Shown piece after piece: positions 53,347-64,000 of a stretch of DNA of 64,000 nucleotides; the first letter of the stretch is position 1; each line of letters opens with the position of its first letter. The stretch spans positions 1 through 64,000 of the forward strand of contig NZ_NRSJ01000003.1 of NCBI RefSeq assembly GCF_016584085.1. Direction: 5' to 3'. Under the pieces are notes generated by a model. The model saw nothing but the letters and a program-made list of their open reading frames with translations. It was not told the origin of the DNA and did not search any database. This DNA is from Halochromatium glycolicum. GTDB lineage: Bacteria > Pseudomonadota > Gammaproteobacteria > Chromatiales > Chromatiaceae. Made by a program: the position numbers and the translations under genes.

Positions 53347-55407
53347 ATGTTGGCAGAACAGCAATACGACGTCATCGTCGTCGGCGGTGGACACGCGGGC
53401 ACCGAGGCTGCACTGGCCGCGTCGCGCGCGGGCGCCCAAACCCTGCTGCTGACCCATAACATCGAGACGATCGGCCAGATGAGCTGTAACCCGGCCGTCG
53501 GCGGGATCGGCAAGGGCCATCTGGTGCGCGAGATCGATGCCCTCGGCGGACTGATGGCGTATGCGACCGATCATGCCGGCATCCAGTTCCGGGTGCTCAA
53601 TCGGCGCAAGGGGCCGGCGGTGCGGGCGACCCGGGCGCAGGCCGACCGCATGCTCTACCGGGGGACGGTGCGCGCGGCGGTGGAGACGGCGCCGAATCTC
53701 GACCTGTTCCAGCAGGCGGTTGACGACCTGCTGCTCGAATCGACTGGGCAGGGCGAGCGCGTCGTCGGCGTTCGCACGCAGATGGGGCTCGAGTTCCGGG
53801 CGCGGGCGGTGGTGCTGACGGTCGGCACCTTCCTCGGCGGCCGCATCCATATCGGGCTGAGCAATTATCAGGGCGGTCGAGCCGGTGATCCGCCGGCCAA
53901 CGCGCTCGCGGAGCGTCTGCGCGCGATGCCGTTTCGGGTCGAGCGGCTAAAGACCGGTACACCGCCGCGGATCGCCGCGCGCAGCATCGACTATAGCCAG
54001 CTCGATGAGCAGCCGGGCGATACGCCGGTGCCGGTCTTCTCCTATCTCGGCAGCGCCGATCAGCATCCGCGGCAAATCAGCTGCCATATCGCCCGGACCA
54101 CCGAACGCACCCACGAGATCATTCGCGGTGGTCTGGCGCGCTCGCCGATGTATTCGGGCGTGATCGAGAGCATCGGCCCGCGCTACTGTCCGTCGATCGA
54201 GGACAAGATCGTGCGCTTTGCCGATAAGACCTCGCATCAGATCTTCGTCGAACCCGAGGGGCTGACCAGTGGCGAGGTCTATCCGAACGGGATCTCGACC
54301 AGCCTGCCCTACGACATCCAGCATGCGCTGGTGCGCTCGATCCCCGGCTTCGAACAGGCGCATCTGACCCGTCCCGGCTATGCGATCGAGTACGATTTCT
54401 TCGATCCGCGCGATCTGGCGCCGTCGCTCGAGACCCGGTATGTCGCGGGGCTGTTCTTCGCCGGGCAGATCAACGGCACCACCGGCTATGAGGAGGCCGC
54501 CGCGCAGGGATTGCTCGCAGGCGTTAACGCAGCGCGGCAGGTCAAGGGGCTCGAGTCATGGTCGCCGCGGCGCGACGAGGCCTACCTCGGCGTGCTGGTC
54601 GATGACCTGATCACCCGCGGCACCAACGAGCCGTACCGGATGTTCACCAGCCGCGCCGAGTATCGTTTGATGCTGCGCGAGGACAATGCCGATCTGCGGC
54701 TGACCGAGACCGGGCGCCGGCTTGGACTGGTCGATGATGCGCGCTGGCAGCGGTTCGAGGTCAAGCGCGAGGCGATCGAGCGCGAGCAGCAGCGTTTGCG
54801 CGGCTGCTGGGTGCGTCCCGGAACCGAGCTTGCCGCCGAGGTCGAACGCCGCACGGGTGAGCAGATCAAGCGCGAGGTGCGGGCACTGGAGCTGCTCGCG
54901 CGGCCGGCGGTCGATTATCAGGACCTGGTCGCCTGCGAGGCGATCGGTGATCCGCTCGGGGTCGCTGCCAGCCAGACGGCCGCAGGAGGGGGGGCGCCGC
55001 CGGCACCGCAAGCCGATGCGGTCGACCCTCTGCCGCGAGGCGCGGGCGCGGCTTCGAACGAGGACGTTCAAGGCGGTGTCGCGAGTGGCGTCCGCGCGAG
55101 CGCCGCACGAGCTGCCGGCTCGGTCCATCCGGATGCACTCGCGATTGCGGAGCAGGTCCAGATCCAGGCGACCTACGGGGGCTATCTGGCACGGCAGCTG
55201 AACGAGATCGAGCGTCAGCGTGGTCAGGAGGCGCGCGTGCTGCCGGTCGATTTCGACTACGAGACGGTGCGCGGGCTCTCGGCCGAGGTGACCGAGAAGC
55301 TGCGCCGGGTGCGGCCGGCAACGGTCGGTCAGGCGGCCCGCATCCCGGGGGTGACGCCGGCGGCGGTGTCGCTGTTGTTGATCCATTTGAAGCGGTTGAG
55401 TGCGTGA
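53347..55407 (+). CDS. mnmG: tRNA uridine-5-carboxymethylaminomethyl modification enzyme MnmG (GidA)
   Basis: A 686-residue FAD enzyme. [32 protein letters not shown] binds FAD, FTGGRIH-type loops are represented by [12 protein letters not shown], and the [26 protein letters not shown] and [22 protein letters not shown] domains are intact. It is about 55 residues longer than E. coli MnmG (629): an Ala/Gly/Pro-rich insert (about 538-590, between EAIGDP and [10 protein letters not shown]) interrupts the C-terminal helical domain. With MnmE it makes the cmnm5U34 modification of tRNA wobble uridines. First gene of a block continuing to the ATP synthase operon. Confidence 0.95.
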   Translation: MLAEQQYDVIVVGGGHAGTEAALAASRAGAQTLLLTHNIETIGQMSCNPAVGGIGKGHLVREIDALGGLMAYATDHAGIQFRVLNRRKGPAVRATRAQADRMLYRGTVRAAVETAPNLDLFQQAVDDLLLESTGQGERVVGVRTQMGLEFRARAVVLTVGTFLGGRIHIGLSNYQGGRAGDPPANALAERLRAMPFRVERLKTGTPPRIAARSIDYSQLDEQPGDTPVPVFSYLGSADQHPRQISCHIARTTERTHEIIRGGLARSPMYSGVIESIGPRYCPSIEDKIVRFADKTSHQIFVEPEGLTSGEVYPNGISTSLPYDIQHALVRSIPGFEQAHLTRPGYAIEYDFFDPRDLAPSLETRYVAGLFFAGQINGTTGYEEAAAQGLLAGVNAARQVKGLESWSPRRDEAYLGVLVDDLITRGTNEPYRMFTSRAEYRLMLREDNADLRLTETGRRLGLVDDARWQRFEVKREAIEREQQRLRGCWVRPGTELAAEVERRTGEQIKREVRALELLARPAVDYQDLVACEAIGDPLGVAASQTAAGGGAPPAPQADAVDPLPRGAGAASNEDVQGGVASGVRASAARAAGSVHPDALAIAEQVQIQATYGGYLARQLNEIERQRGQEARVLPVDFDYETVRGLSAEVTEKLRRVRPATVGQAARIPGVTPAAVSLLLIHLKRLSA

Positions 55408-55452
55408 GTTGGTATTGGCGCGGTGTCTGGTCCAATCTTGAGAGGATTTGCG

Positions 55453-56190
55453 TTGCCGAGACGAGATGAAAACGGGGTGGTCGAGCCGGCGGCGTTGCGG
55501 GCGCGGCTGGATGCGGGGCTGGCGGCGATGGGCGGCGACGGTGCGGGGCTGGATGATGCGGTTCGGGCGAGGCTGGTCGACTATGTGCGGCTGCTGGCGC
55601 ATTGGAACCGCGCGTTCAATCTGACCGCGGTGCGTGATCCGGCCGCGATGGTCCCGCGTCATCTGCTCGATAGCCTTGCGGTGCTGCCTTGGGTGATACA
55701 GGGGCCGGTGCTGGACCTCGGCACCGGGGCTGGCCTGCCCGGAGTGCCCCTCGCGATCGCGCGGCCCGGGCTCGCCTTCACGCTGTTGGACAGCAACGGT
55801 AAGAAGACGCGTTTCGTGCAGCAGGCTGTGCTCGAGCTGGGGTTGACGAATGTTGAGGTGGTGCAGGAACGGCTAGAGACATACCGTCCGGCGCGCAAAT
55901 TCGCTACCATTGTCGCGCGTGCGCTGGCGTCTCTGCCACAGCTCATCGCTGGCGCGCAGTCTCATGCCGCCAGTGATGGTCGTCTGTTGGCCCTGAAGGG
56001 TCGCCTGAGCGAGGATGAGCTCGCGGTGTTGAACGGATGCAACGACCATGCTGCGCCCCAGAGATCAGCAGCCGGCTTCGGCGGCAAGCAGCGCGCCGAT
56101 CCCCCTTTGTGCCATTCCCTCACCGTTCCTGGAATCGACGGCGAACGGACCCTGATCGAGGTTCCCTTCGGTAGCAGTACCTATGGCTAG
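55453..56190 (+). CDS. rsmG: 16S rRNA m7G527 methyltransferase RsmG (GidB)
   Basis: A 245-residue methyltransferase. [26 protein letters not shown] and [41 protein letters not shown] (SAM loop) with [15 protein letters not shown] are the RsmG signatures. The C terminus ([16 protein letters not shown]) is standard, joined by an unusual stretch ([17 protein letters not shown]). No ATG fits: TTG 55453 has GAGAGGA 7 nt upstream and is my choice, while GTG 55423 gives a longer form. It overlaps parA by 8 bp. Loss of this methylation gives low-level streptomycin resistance. Confidence 0.9.
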   Translation: MPRRDENGVVEPAALRARLDAGLAAMGGDGAGLDDAVRARLVDYVRLLAHWNRAFNLTAVRDPAAMVPRHLLDSLAVLPWVIQGPVLDLGTGAGLPGVPLAIARPGLAFTLLDSNGKKTRFVQQAVLELGLTNVEVVQERLETYRPARKFATIVARALASLPQLIAGAQSHAASDGRLLALKGRLSEDELAVLNGCNDHAAPQRSAAGFGGKQRADPPLCHSLTVPGIDGERTLIEVPFGSSTYG

Positions 56191-56989
56191 CATCAAAACC
56201 ATTGCGATCGCCAATCAAAAGGGCGGCGTGGGCAAGACCACAACCGCGATCAATCTGGCAGCCTCGCTGGCAGCGGCGGGGCGGCGGGTGCTGCTCGTCG
56301 ATATGGACCCGCAGGGCAATGCGACCATGGGGATGGGCGTCGACAAGAACGCGCTCGAGGTCACCGGTGGCGATCTCCTGATGGGCAATGCCGCGTTCGC
56401 TGACTGCGTCGTGCACCTCGAGGCCCCGGCGCAAGGTCTGGACCTGCTTCCATCCAACGGCGACATGACCGCAGCCGAGGTCGGGCTGATGCAGTCGTCG
56501 CAGCGCGAGCGGGCCTTGTCCAAGGCCCTCGCTGGCGTCTCCGATGCCTACGAGATCGTCATCGTCGACTGTCCGCCGTCGCTGAACATGCTGACCGTCA
56601 ACGCGCTCGTGGCCGCGGACGGGGTGTTGATCCCGATCCAGTGCGAGTACTACGCCCTCGAGGGGCTGTCCGCCTTGCTCGAGACCATTGAGCAGATTCG
56701 CGGCAGCCGCAATGCGGCATTGCGCATCGAGGGCATCCTGCGCACGATGCATGATCCGCGCAACAACCTGGCGAATCAGGTATCGACGCAGCTCGTGACC
56801 CATTTCACCAATGAGGTCTATCGAACGATCATCCCCCGCAATGTGCGCCTGGCCGAGGCCCCCAGCCACGGCCTGCCAGCGTTACTCTATGACCGAGGGT
56901 CGCGTGGTTCGATCGCCTATCAGGCACTGGCGAGCGAGGTCTTGCGGCGTCGCGCGCGTCAGCCTGAGTCGCGACCGAGTGCCGCCTGA
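56183..56989 (+). CDS. parA: Chromosome partition ATPase ParA
   Basis: A 268-residue ParA/Soj ATPase. [21 protein letters not shown] is the deviant Walker A with both lysines, [16 protein letters not shown] is A', [22 protein letters not shown] is Walker B, and [14 protein letters not shown] follows. No N-terminal HTH is present, so this is the chromosomal Ib-like type. Upstream it overlaps rsmG by 8 bp; parB follows after 30 bp. I did not find a parS sequence nearby (consensus TGTTTCACGTGAAACA) by eye. Confidence 0.95.
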   Translation: MASIKTIAIANQKGGVGKTTTAINLAASLAAAGRRVLLVDMDPQGNATMGMGVDKNALEVTGGDLLMGNAAFADCVVHLEAPAQGLDLLPSNGDMTAAEVGLMQSSQRERALSKALAGVSDAYEIVIVDCPPSLNMLTVNALVAADGVLIPIQCEYYALEGLSALLETIEQIRGSRNAALRIEGILRTMHDPRNNLANQVSTQLVTHFTNEVYRTIIPRNVRLAEAPSHGLPALLYDRGSRGSIAYQALASEVLRRRARQPESRPSAA

Positions 56990-57019
56990 GCTCAGCCCTA
57001 GCCTGGAGTCTTGGCGGCG

Positions 57020-57952
57020 ATGACCACGTCAAAGAAGAAGGGGCTCGGCCGCGGGCTCGATGCCTTGCTGGGAGGGGCTCGCGAGCTCGGTGAGCAGGAC
57101 GGTAGCGAGGCCGGCGATGCCGCCTACACCGCATCCGGTGCCGGTGTGGTGACGCGGCCGGCGCAGGGCGAGGCGGTTCGCGAGCTGCCGGTCGAGCAGA
57201 TCCAGCGGGGGCGCTACCAGCCTCGGCGTGGCTTCGATGAGGACCGCTTGCGTGAGCTCGCGGACTCGATTGCCGCCCAAGGCGTGATTCAGCCTGTCGT
57301 CGTGCGTCCGGTGGCGGGGGCGATGTATGAGCTGCTCGCTGGCGAGCGGCGTTGGCGAGCGAGTCAGCTCGCCGGTCTCGAGCGCATCCCGGTCGTCGTG
57401 CGCGAGGTCGATGAGCGGGCAGCGCTCGCGATTGCGCTGATCGAGAATATCCAGCGTGACGATCTCAACCCGCTGGAGGAGGCCGGGGCCTTGCAGCGGC
57501 TGCTCGATGAATTCGGTCTCAGCCACATGCAGGTCGCCGAGGCAGTGGGCAAGTCCCGCAGCTCGGTGACCAATCTGCTGCGCCTGCTCGAGCTCGAGGG
57601 GCCGGTCAAGGGGCTGGTCGAGGATGACCGCCTCGAGATGGGCCATGCGCGGGCGCTGCTCGGCCTGCGCGGCCAGGATCAGATCGACGCCGCGAATGAG
57701 GTCGTGCGACAGGGCCTCTCGGTACGCGAGACCGAACGTCTGATCCGACGCGTCCAGGCCGATGAGGAAGGGTCGCAAGGGGCCAAGCCGAAGCCCGCGC
57801 CGGACCCGAACATCCGTCGTCTCCAGGATGACCTAGCCGAGCGGCTCGGGGCGCGGGTGGCGATTCAGCACGGCGCCAAGGGTACGGGGCGCCTCGTGAT
57901 CAACTACAACAGTCTCGACGAGCTCGACGGCATCCTCGCCCATATCCAGTAG
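57020..57952 (+). CDS. parB: Chromosome partition protein ParB
   Basis: A 310-residue ParB/Spo0J protein. After a short conserved start (KKKGLGRGLDALLGG) and a linker come the CTPase/ParB core (GRYQPRRGFDEDRLRELADSIAAQGVIQPVVVRP, LLAGERRWRAS, ALIENIQRDDLNPLEEAGALQRLLDEFGLSHMQVAEAVGKSRSSVTNLLRLLELE) with the GERR nucleotide motif, the DNA-binding HTH, and the C-terminal dimer domain (LQDDLAERLGARVAIQHGAKGTGRLVINYNSLDELDGIL). The start is ATG 57020; an earlier in-frame ATG at 57011 is also possible. Confidence 0.95.
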   Translation: MTTSKKKGLGRGLDALLGGARELGEQDGSEAGDAAYTASGAGVVTRPAQGEAVRELPVEQIQRGRYQPRRGFDEDRLRELADSIAAQGVIQPVVVRPVAGAMYELLAGERRWRASQLAGLERIPVVVREVDERAALAIALIENIQRDDLNPLEEAGALQRLLDEFGLSHMQVAEAVGKSRSSVTNLLRLLELEGPVKGLVEDDRLEMGHARALLGLRGQDQIDAANEVVRQGLSVRETERLIRRVQADEEGSQGAKPKPAPDPNIRRLQDDLAERLGARVAIQHGAKGTGRLVINYNSLDELDGILAHIQ

Positions 57953-58236
57953 CGGCGGGCCGCTGCCTGGCTCATAGGCTCGGGTCGGTGTGCCCGTGCT
58001 CATAGCCGCTCCGGCCGGTCGGTGCGATGATCTGAGCGTCGGCTCGGGCCTCGGCCGGTCACATAGGTAATCTCGATGCTCAGCATCGATAGCCTGCATC
58101 GGTATCGGCTCTGCTGCAGCCAATGAACCTGGAACTAGTTGAATTTTCAATGACTTGATTGGATGTGTGGACGCGGCAAGGGTGATGCCGACGCAGGCAT
58201 TCCGGGTTTCGGCGCACCTGAATCGGTCTATCGGCG
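57953..58236. other. Intergenic region before the atp promoter
   Basis: About 280 bp between parB and the atp promoter. AT-rich near 58136-58165 (TTGAATTTTCAATGACTTG), otherwise unremarkable. No oriC-like cluster of DnaA boxes was found by eye. Confidence 0.4.
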
Positions 58237-58265
58237 TTGACCGGTATATTCAACGGAACTTATAC
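58237..58265 (+). promoter_or_regulatory. Sigma70-type promoter of the atp operon
   Basis: TTGACC (58237-58242) and TTATAC (58260-58265) are separated by exactly 17 bp, close to consensus. Transcription would start near 58272, leaving a leader of about 20 nt with AGGAGG at 58278-58283. Confidence 0.75.
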
Positions 58266-58290
58266 TTCGTCAGCTTTAGGAGGGCGGCTC

Positions 58291-58692
58291 ATTTCATTCC
58301 GATTGGACAGCTTGACCCCGCCGGATCGTGTGCAGCTGAAACGGTTGCTGATCTGGCAGGCTGCGGTGGCAGTCATGGTCAGTGCAGCTGCAGTTCCGTT
58401 TGGGATGGACGCGTTGCTCGCCGCGGCGATTGGCGCTGGCGGCTGCCTCCTCGCGAATTGGTACTTCGCATTTCGTGTGTTCCAGCGCTACGCAGCGCAG
58501 GAGCCAGGGAGGCTGCTCGCGCGCATCTACGGCGCCGAGCTCGTCAAGATTGTCATTGTCCTTGCCGTTTTCGGCCTGGCGTTCGCCACGCTGGACGAAC
58601 TGAACCCGTTGGCGCTGTTTGGCGCCTATCTCGCGGTTCAGGTCGTCCCGGCGCTGTTTGCGCAACGTCCGGATGCACGCTCGAATAGCTAA
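58291..58692 (+). CDS. atpI: ATP synthase subunit I, probable AUU start
   Basis: A 133-residue protein with four membrane helices (LIWQAAVAVMVSAAAVPFG, AIGAGGCLLANWYFAFRVF, LVKIVIVLAVFGLAFA, NPLALFGAYLAVQVVPALF), the usual AtpI layout. It helps assemble the c-ring. The Shine-Dalgarno AGGAGG (58278-58283) is ideally placed for ATT at 58291 (7-nt spacing). The next candidate, TTG 58303, is 19 nt away. An upstream in-frame TTG (58237) is the promoter's -35 box and cannot be translated. AUU starts are very rare (known in infC). Confidence 0.85.
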   Translation: MSFRLDSLTPPDRVQLKRLLIWQAAVAVMVSAAAVPFGMDALLAAAIGAGGCLLANWYFAFRVFQRYAAQEPGRLLARIYGAELVKIVIVLAVFGLAFATLDELNPLALFGAYLAVQVVPALFAQRPDARSNS

Positions 58693-59847
<1,155 letters not shown>

Positions 59848-59907
59848 TCTCGTCTCGTCCCGGACGGACAGCACCGCTCACCGCGCGTCCCCCAACGAGG
59901 CAATAGG

Positions 59908-60378
59908 ATGAACATCAATCTGACACTGATTAGCCAGATGATCGCATTCGCGGTCTTCGTGGCGTTCTGTATGAAGTACGTCTGGCCGCCGATCATGAAG
60001 GCGCTGGACGAGCGGGCGACCAAGATCGCCGAAGGTCTGGCTGCCGCCGAGCGCGGGCAGCAGGAGCAAGAGATCGGCCGTCAAAAGGCGCTCGAAGAGA
60101 TGAAGGCGGCAAAAGAGAAGGCCGCCGAGATCGTCGCGCAGGCGCAGAAGCGCTACAACGAGGTCATGGACGAGGCCAAGCGTGATGCACAAGGCGAGGC
60201 CGATCGCATCCGCAACGCGGCCCATGCCGAGATCGAGCAGGAGACCAATCGGGCGCGCGAGGAGTTGCGTGAGCGCATGGCGACGCTTGCGGTGGCCGCC
60301 GCCGAGAAGGTCCTTGAAAAAGAGGTCGACGCCAGTGCCCATAAGGCCCTGCTCGACTCGTTCGCGAAGCAGCTTTAG
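59908..60378 (+). CDS. atpF: ATP synthase F0 subunit b
   Basis: A 156-residue protein with one N-terminal membrane helix ([22 protein letters not shown]) and a long charged coiled coil, ending [11 protein letters not shown]. It forms the peripheral stalk as a dimer. The gene lies between c and delta as in E. coli, and only one b gene is present, unlike the b/b' pair of many alphaproteobacterial phototrophs. Confidence 0.97.
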   Translation: MNINLTLISQMIAFAVFVAFCMKYVWPPIMKALDERATKIAEGLAAAERGQQEQEIGRQKALEEMKAAKEKAAEIVAQAQKRYNEVMDEAKRDAQGEADRIRNAAHAEIEQETNRAREELRERMATLAVAAAEKVLEKEVDASAHKALLDSFAKQL

Positions 60379-60387
60379 GACACGCTG

Positions 60388-60927
60388 ATGGCCGGAGACA
60401 GCACAACCATCGCGCGCCCCTACGCCGAGGCCGCCTTCGAGGTGGCCCGCGCCAGCAGTGCTCTGAATACTTGGTCCGATGCGCTGAACAGGCTCGCAGC
60501 GATCGTCGCCGATCCACAGGTCGCGTCGCAGATCGGTAATCCAAATCTCAGCGACAAGGCCTTGCTCGACCTGATCTTCGGGGTTGCGGGCGAGGGATTG
60601 AGTGCTGAGGTCCAAAACCTGGTGCGTCTGCTCGCCGAGAACGAGCGTCTCGCCGTGCTGCCTGATCTCGCGCGTCTGTTCGACGCGCGCAAGACCGCGG
60701 CCCAGGGGGTTCGACACATTCAGATTCGCAGCGCCTTCGCGCTCTCGGATGCCGAGCAGGACAGCCTGAAAGGCACGCTGAAAGGGCATTTCGGCGCCGA
60801 TGTGGAGCTGACGGTGGAGCAGGACCCCTCGTTGATCGGCGGTCTCGAAGTCCGCGCCGACGACGTCGTCATCGACGGCTCGGTGCGCGGCAGGCTGCAG
60901 CAGCTGGCTAACGAATTGCAATTCTGA
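60388..60927 (+). CDS. atpH: ATP synthase F1 subunit delta
   Basis: A 179-residue helical protein. [29 protein letters not shown] at the N terminus, [22 protein letters not shown] in the middle and [32 protein letters not shown] at the end are subunit delta signatures. It joins the b stalk to the top of alpha3beta3. It begins 9 bp after atpF. Confidence 0.97.
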   Translation: MAGDSTTIARPYAEAAFEVARASSALNTWSDALNRLAAIVADPQVASQIGNPNLSDKALLDLIFGVAGEGLSAEVQNLVRLLAENERLAVLPDLARLFDARKTAAQGVRHIQIRSAFALSDAEQDSLKGTLKGHFGADVELTVEQDPSLIGGLEVRADDVVIDGSVRGRLQQLANELQF

Positions 60928-60940
60928 ACTGGACACCGCC

Positions 60941-62482
<1,542 letters not shown>

Positions 62483-62568
62483 GCGCTCCGCCCGGGCATG
62501 ACGGCCCGGGCATGCTCGCCCCGTCGTTCGGCTCAACCGAATAAAGAGGCTCACATACGGAGCACCCC

Positions 62569-63441
62569 ATGGCAGGCGCCAAAGAGATCCGCACCAAGAT
62601 TTCGAGCATCAAGAGCACCCAGAAGATCACGGGTGCAATGGAGATGGTCGCGACCTCAAAGATGCGTAAGGCGCAGGAGCGTATGCAGGCCTCGCGTCCC
62701 TACGCCGAGAAGATGCTCCAGGTCATCCGCCACCTGGCCAAGGCATCTCCTGAATACCGGCACAGCTACATGGCCGAGCAGCGCGAGCTCAAGCGCGTCG
62801 GCTACATCATCGTCTCGTCCGACCGCGGTCTCTGCGGCGGCCTGAACAGCAACCTGTTCCGCCGGCTGATCGCGACGATGAAGGAGCAGCAAGCGCAGGG
62901 CATCGAGCCGGTCTTCTGCACCATCGGCTCCAAGGCGCTCGGCTTCTTCCGTCGCTTCGGTGGCCAGGTCGAGGCGCAGGTGACCCAACTCGGTGACAAG
63001 CCGCATATCGAGGACCTGATCGGCACCGTCAAGGTGATGCTGAACCTGTTCGAGAGCGGCGAGGTCGATGCGATCTACATCGCCTACAACGAGTTCGTCA
63101 ATACGATGACCCAGCAGCCCAAGATTCGGCAGCTGGTCCCGTTGCAGGCCACCGATGATGAAGACCGGCCGACCGGGCCGATCTGGGATTACATCTACGA
63201 GCCCGATGCCCGGGTCGTGCTCGACAATCTGCTGACGCGATACATCGAGTCGCTGGTCTACCAGGCGGTGGTCGAGAATGGCGCCTGCGAGCAAGCGGCG
63301 CGTCGGGTCGCGATGAAGGCCGCATCCGACAACGCCGGCGAGCTGATCGACGAATTGCAGCTGGTCTACAACAAGGCGCGCCAGGCCGCGATCACCCAAG
63401 AGCTATCCGAGATCGTCGCCGGCGCCGCCGCCGTCGGCTAG
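62569..63441 (+). CDS. atpG: ATP synthase F1 subunit gamma
   Basis: A 290-residue rotor subunit. N terminus [35 protein letters not shown] and C terminus [47 protein letters not shown] form the coiled coil that turns inside alpha3beta3. The middle has [15 protein letters not shown] and the EQQAQGIE loop. It follows atpA by 86 bp. Confidence 0.98.
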   Translation: MAGAKEIRTKISSIKSTQKITGAMEMVATSKMRKAQERMQASRPYAEKMLQVIRHLAKASPEYRHSYMAEQRELKRVGYIIVSSDRGLCGGLNSNLFRRLIATMKEQQAQGIEPVFCTIGSKALGFFRRFGGQVEAQVTQLGDKPHIEDLIGTVKVMLNLFESGEVDAIYIAYNEFVNTMTQQPKIRQLVPLQATDDEDRPTGPIWDYIYEPDARVVLDNLLTRYIESLVYQAVVENGACEQAARRVAMKAASDNAGELIDELQLVYNKARQAAITQELSEIVAGAAAVG

Positions 63442-63526
63442 GCCGCGCGCCGGGTCCGAACGGCAACCGAATTCAGGTTAAACACGTCCTTGCGAACAAC
63501 CGCAAGACAGAATAGAGGAATCCGCT

Positions 63527-64000
63527 ATGAGCTCCGGTAAGGTGGTGGAAATCATCGGCGCCGTTGTCGACGTCCAATTCCCGCGCGACGCAATGCCCAA
63601 GGTCTACGACGCGCTGCAGATCGACGCGAACGGACTCACCCTCGAGGTGCAACAGCAGCTCGGCGACGGCATCGTGCGCACGATCGCGATGGGCTCGACC
63701 GACGGCCTCAAGCGTGGGGTCGACGCGAGCAACACCGGTTCACCGATCTCGGTGCCGGTCGGTACCAAGACCCTCGGCCGCATCATGGACGTGCTCGGCC
63801 GCCCGATCGACGAGAAGGGCGAGGTCGGCGCCGACGAGCGCTGGCCGATCCATCGCGAGGCGCCCACGTTCGAGGAGCAGGCCGGGGCGACCGAGATCCT
63901 CGAGACCGGCATCAAGGTCATCGACCTGATCATGCCGATCGCCAAGGGCGGCAAGGTCGGGCTGTTCGGCGGCGCCGGCGTCGGTAAGACCGTGACGCTG
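63527..64000 (+). CDS. atpD: ATP synthase F1 subunit beta (truncated by window end)
   Basis: The first 158 codons of subunit beta: [71 protein letters not shown] and Walker A GGAGVGKT at the right edge. The rest of the catalytic subunit lies beyond the window. GAGGAA 6 nt ahead of ATG 63527 fixes the start. It carries the catalytic sites of the enzyme. Confidence 0.98.
   Translation, partial: MSSGKVVEIIGAVVDVQFPRDAMPKVYDALQIDANGLTLEVQQQLGDGIVRTIAMGSTDGLKRGVDASNTGSPISVPVGTKTLGRIMDVLGRPIDEKGEVGADERWPIHREAPTFEEQAGATEILETGIKVIDLIMPIAKGGKVGLFGGAGVGKTVTL

Noticed and set aside
52235-58236. Replication origin or parS sites near the mnmG-rsmG-parAB block.
   Set aside because: The block is often near oriC, but I saw no cluster of DnaA boxes and no parS consensus by eye.

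Overview
The window is GC-rich and reads as chromosome from a gammaproteobacterial purple sulfur bacterium (Chromatiales, Chromatiaceae-like). This is inferred from content, not from a marker-gene search. The supports are the gammaproteobacterial block mnmG-rsmG-parA-parB-atpIBEFHAGD, the block rlmH-maf-rng-yhdP-nit-tldD-pmbA, a form IV RuBisCO-like protein next to yjbQ, and an octaheme tetrathionate-reductase-type cytochrome with a membrane cytochrome b.

Layout. 1-711 (minus) is the 3' part of a short group II intron with no working reverse transcriptase. It lies 97 bp in front of a CRISPR array of 40 repeats and 39 spacers (809-3557). No cas gene is in the window. After the array come an unusual Fic protein fused to the DNA-binding half of a tyrosine recombinase (3913-5133) and a ClC chloride/proton antiporter fused to a periplasmic SPOR domain (5139-7103). 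TerB-like, tRNA-Arg(CCG), Rep helicase, a DUF2782 protein and two TRAP permease subunits follow. From 12.9 to 24.4 kb are a PilZ protein, two PilU/PilT-type ATPases, a secreted cyclophilin, DoxX, the octaheme cytochrome with its cytochrome b, a broken PD-(D/E)XK gene, an EamA exporter with no clear start, AmpG and a coiled-coil nuclease-like protein. From 24.7 to 34.7 kb are cardiolipin synthase, YjbQ, the RuBisCO-like protein, a methyltransferase, a multi-pass membrane protein, an ABC1/UbiB kinase-like protein and a double-thioredoxin-fold protein. From 35 to 53.3 kb are TldD/TldE, Nit, YhdP, RNase G, Maf, RlmH, MltD, and a transglutaminase-DUF58-MoxR set. From 53.3 kb to the right edge are tRNA and rRNA modification genes, chromosome partition genes and the ATP synthase operon, which is cut inside atpD.

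Structure between and inside genes. A roughly 160-bp palindromic element with about 28-bp imperfect inverted ends occurs four times (17457, 20721, 26227, 45458). Twice its end supplies the stop codon of the neighbouring gene, and one copy carries an internal 13-bp tandem expansion. Two further degenerate interspersed repeats are present. Short in-frame tandem repeats have expanded inside several ordinary genes (yhdP twice, maf, the transglutaminase, the coiled-coil protein). A 14-bp perfect stem hides the ribosome-binding site of doxX. The atp operon has a clear sigma70-type promoter, and the ribosome-binding site of atpI points to an AUU start.

The strongest candidates for something new are the ClC-SPOR fusion, the Fic-recombinase chimera beside the CRISPR array, the ORF-less intron at the CRISPR leader, and the doxX leader structure.
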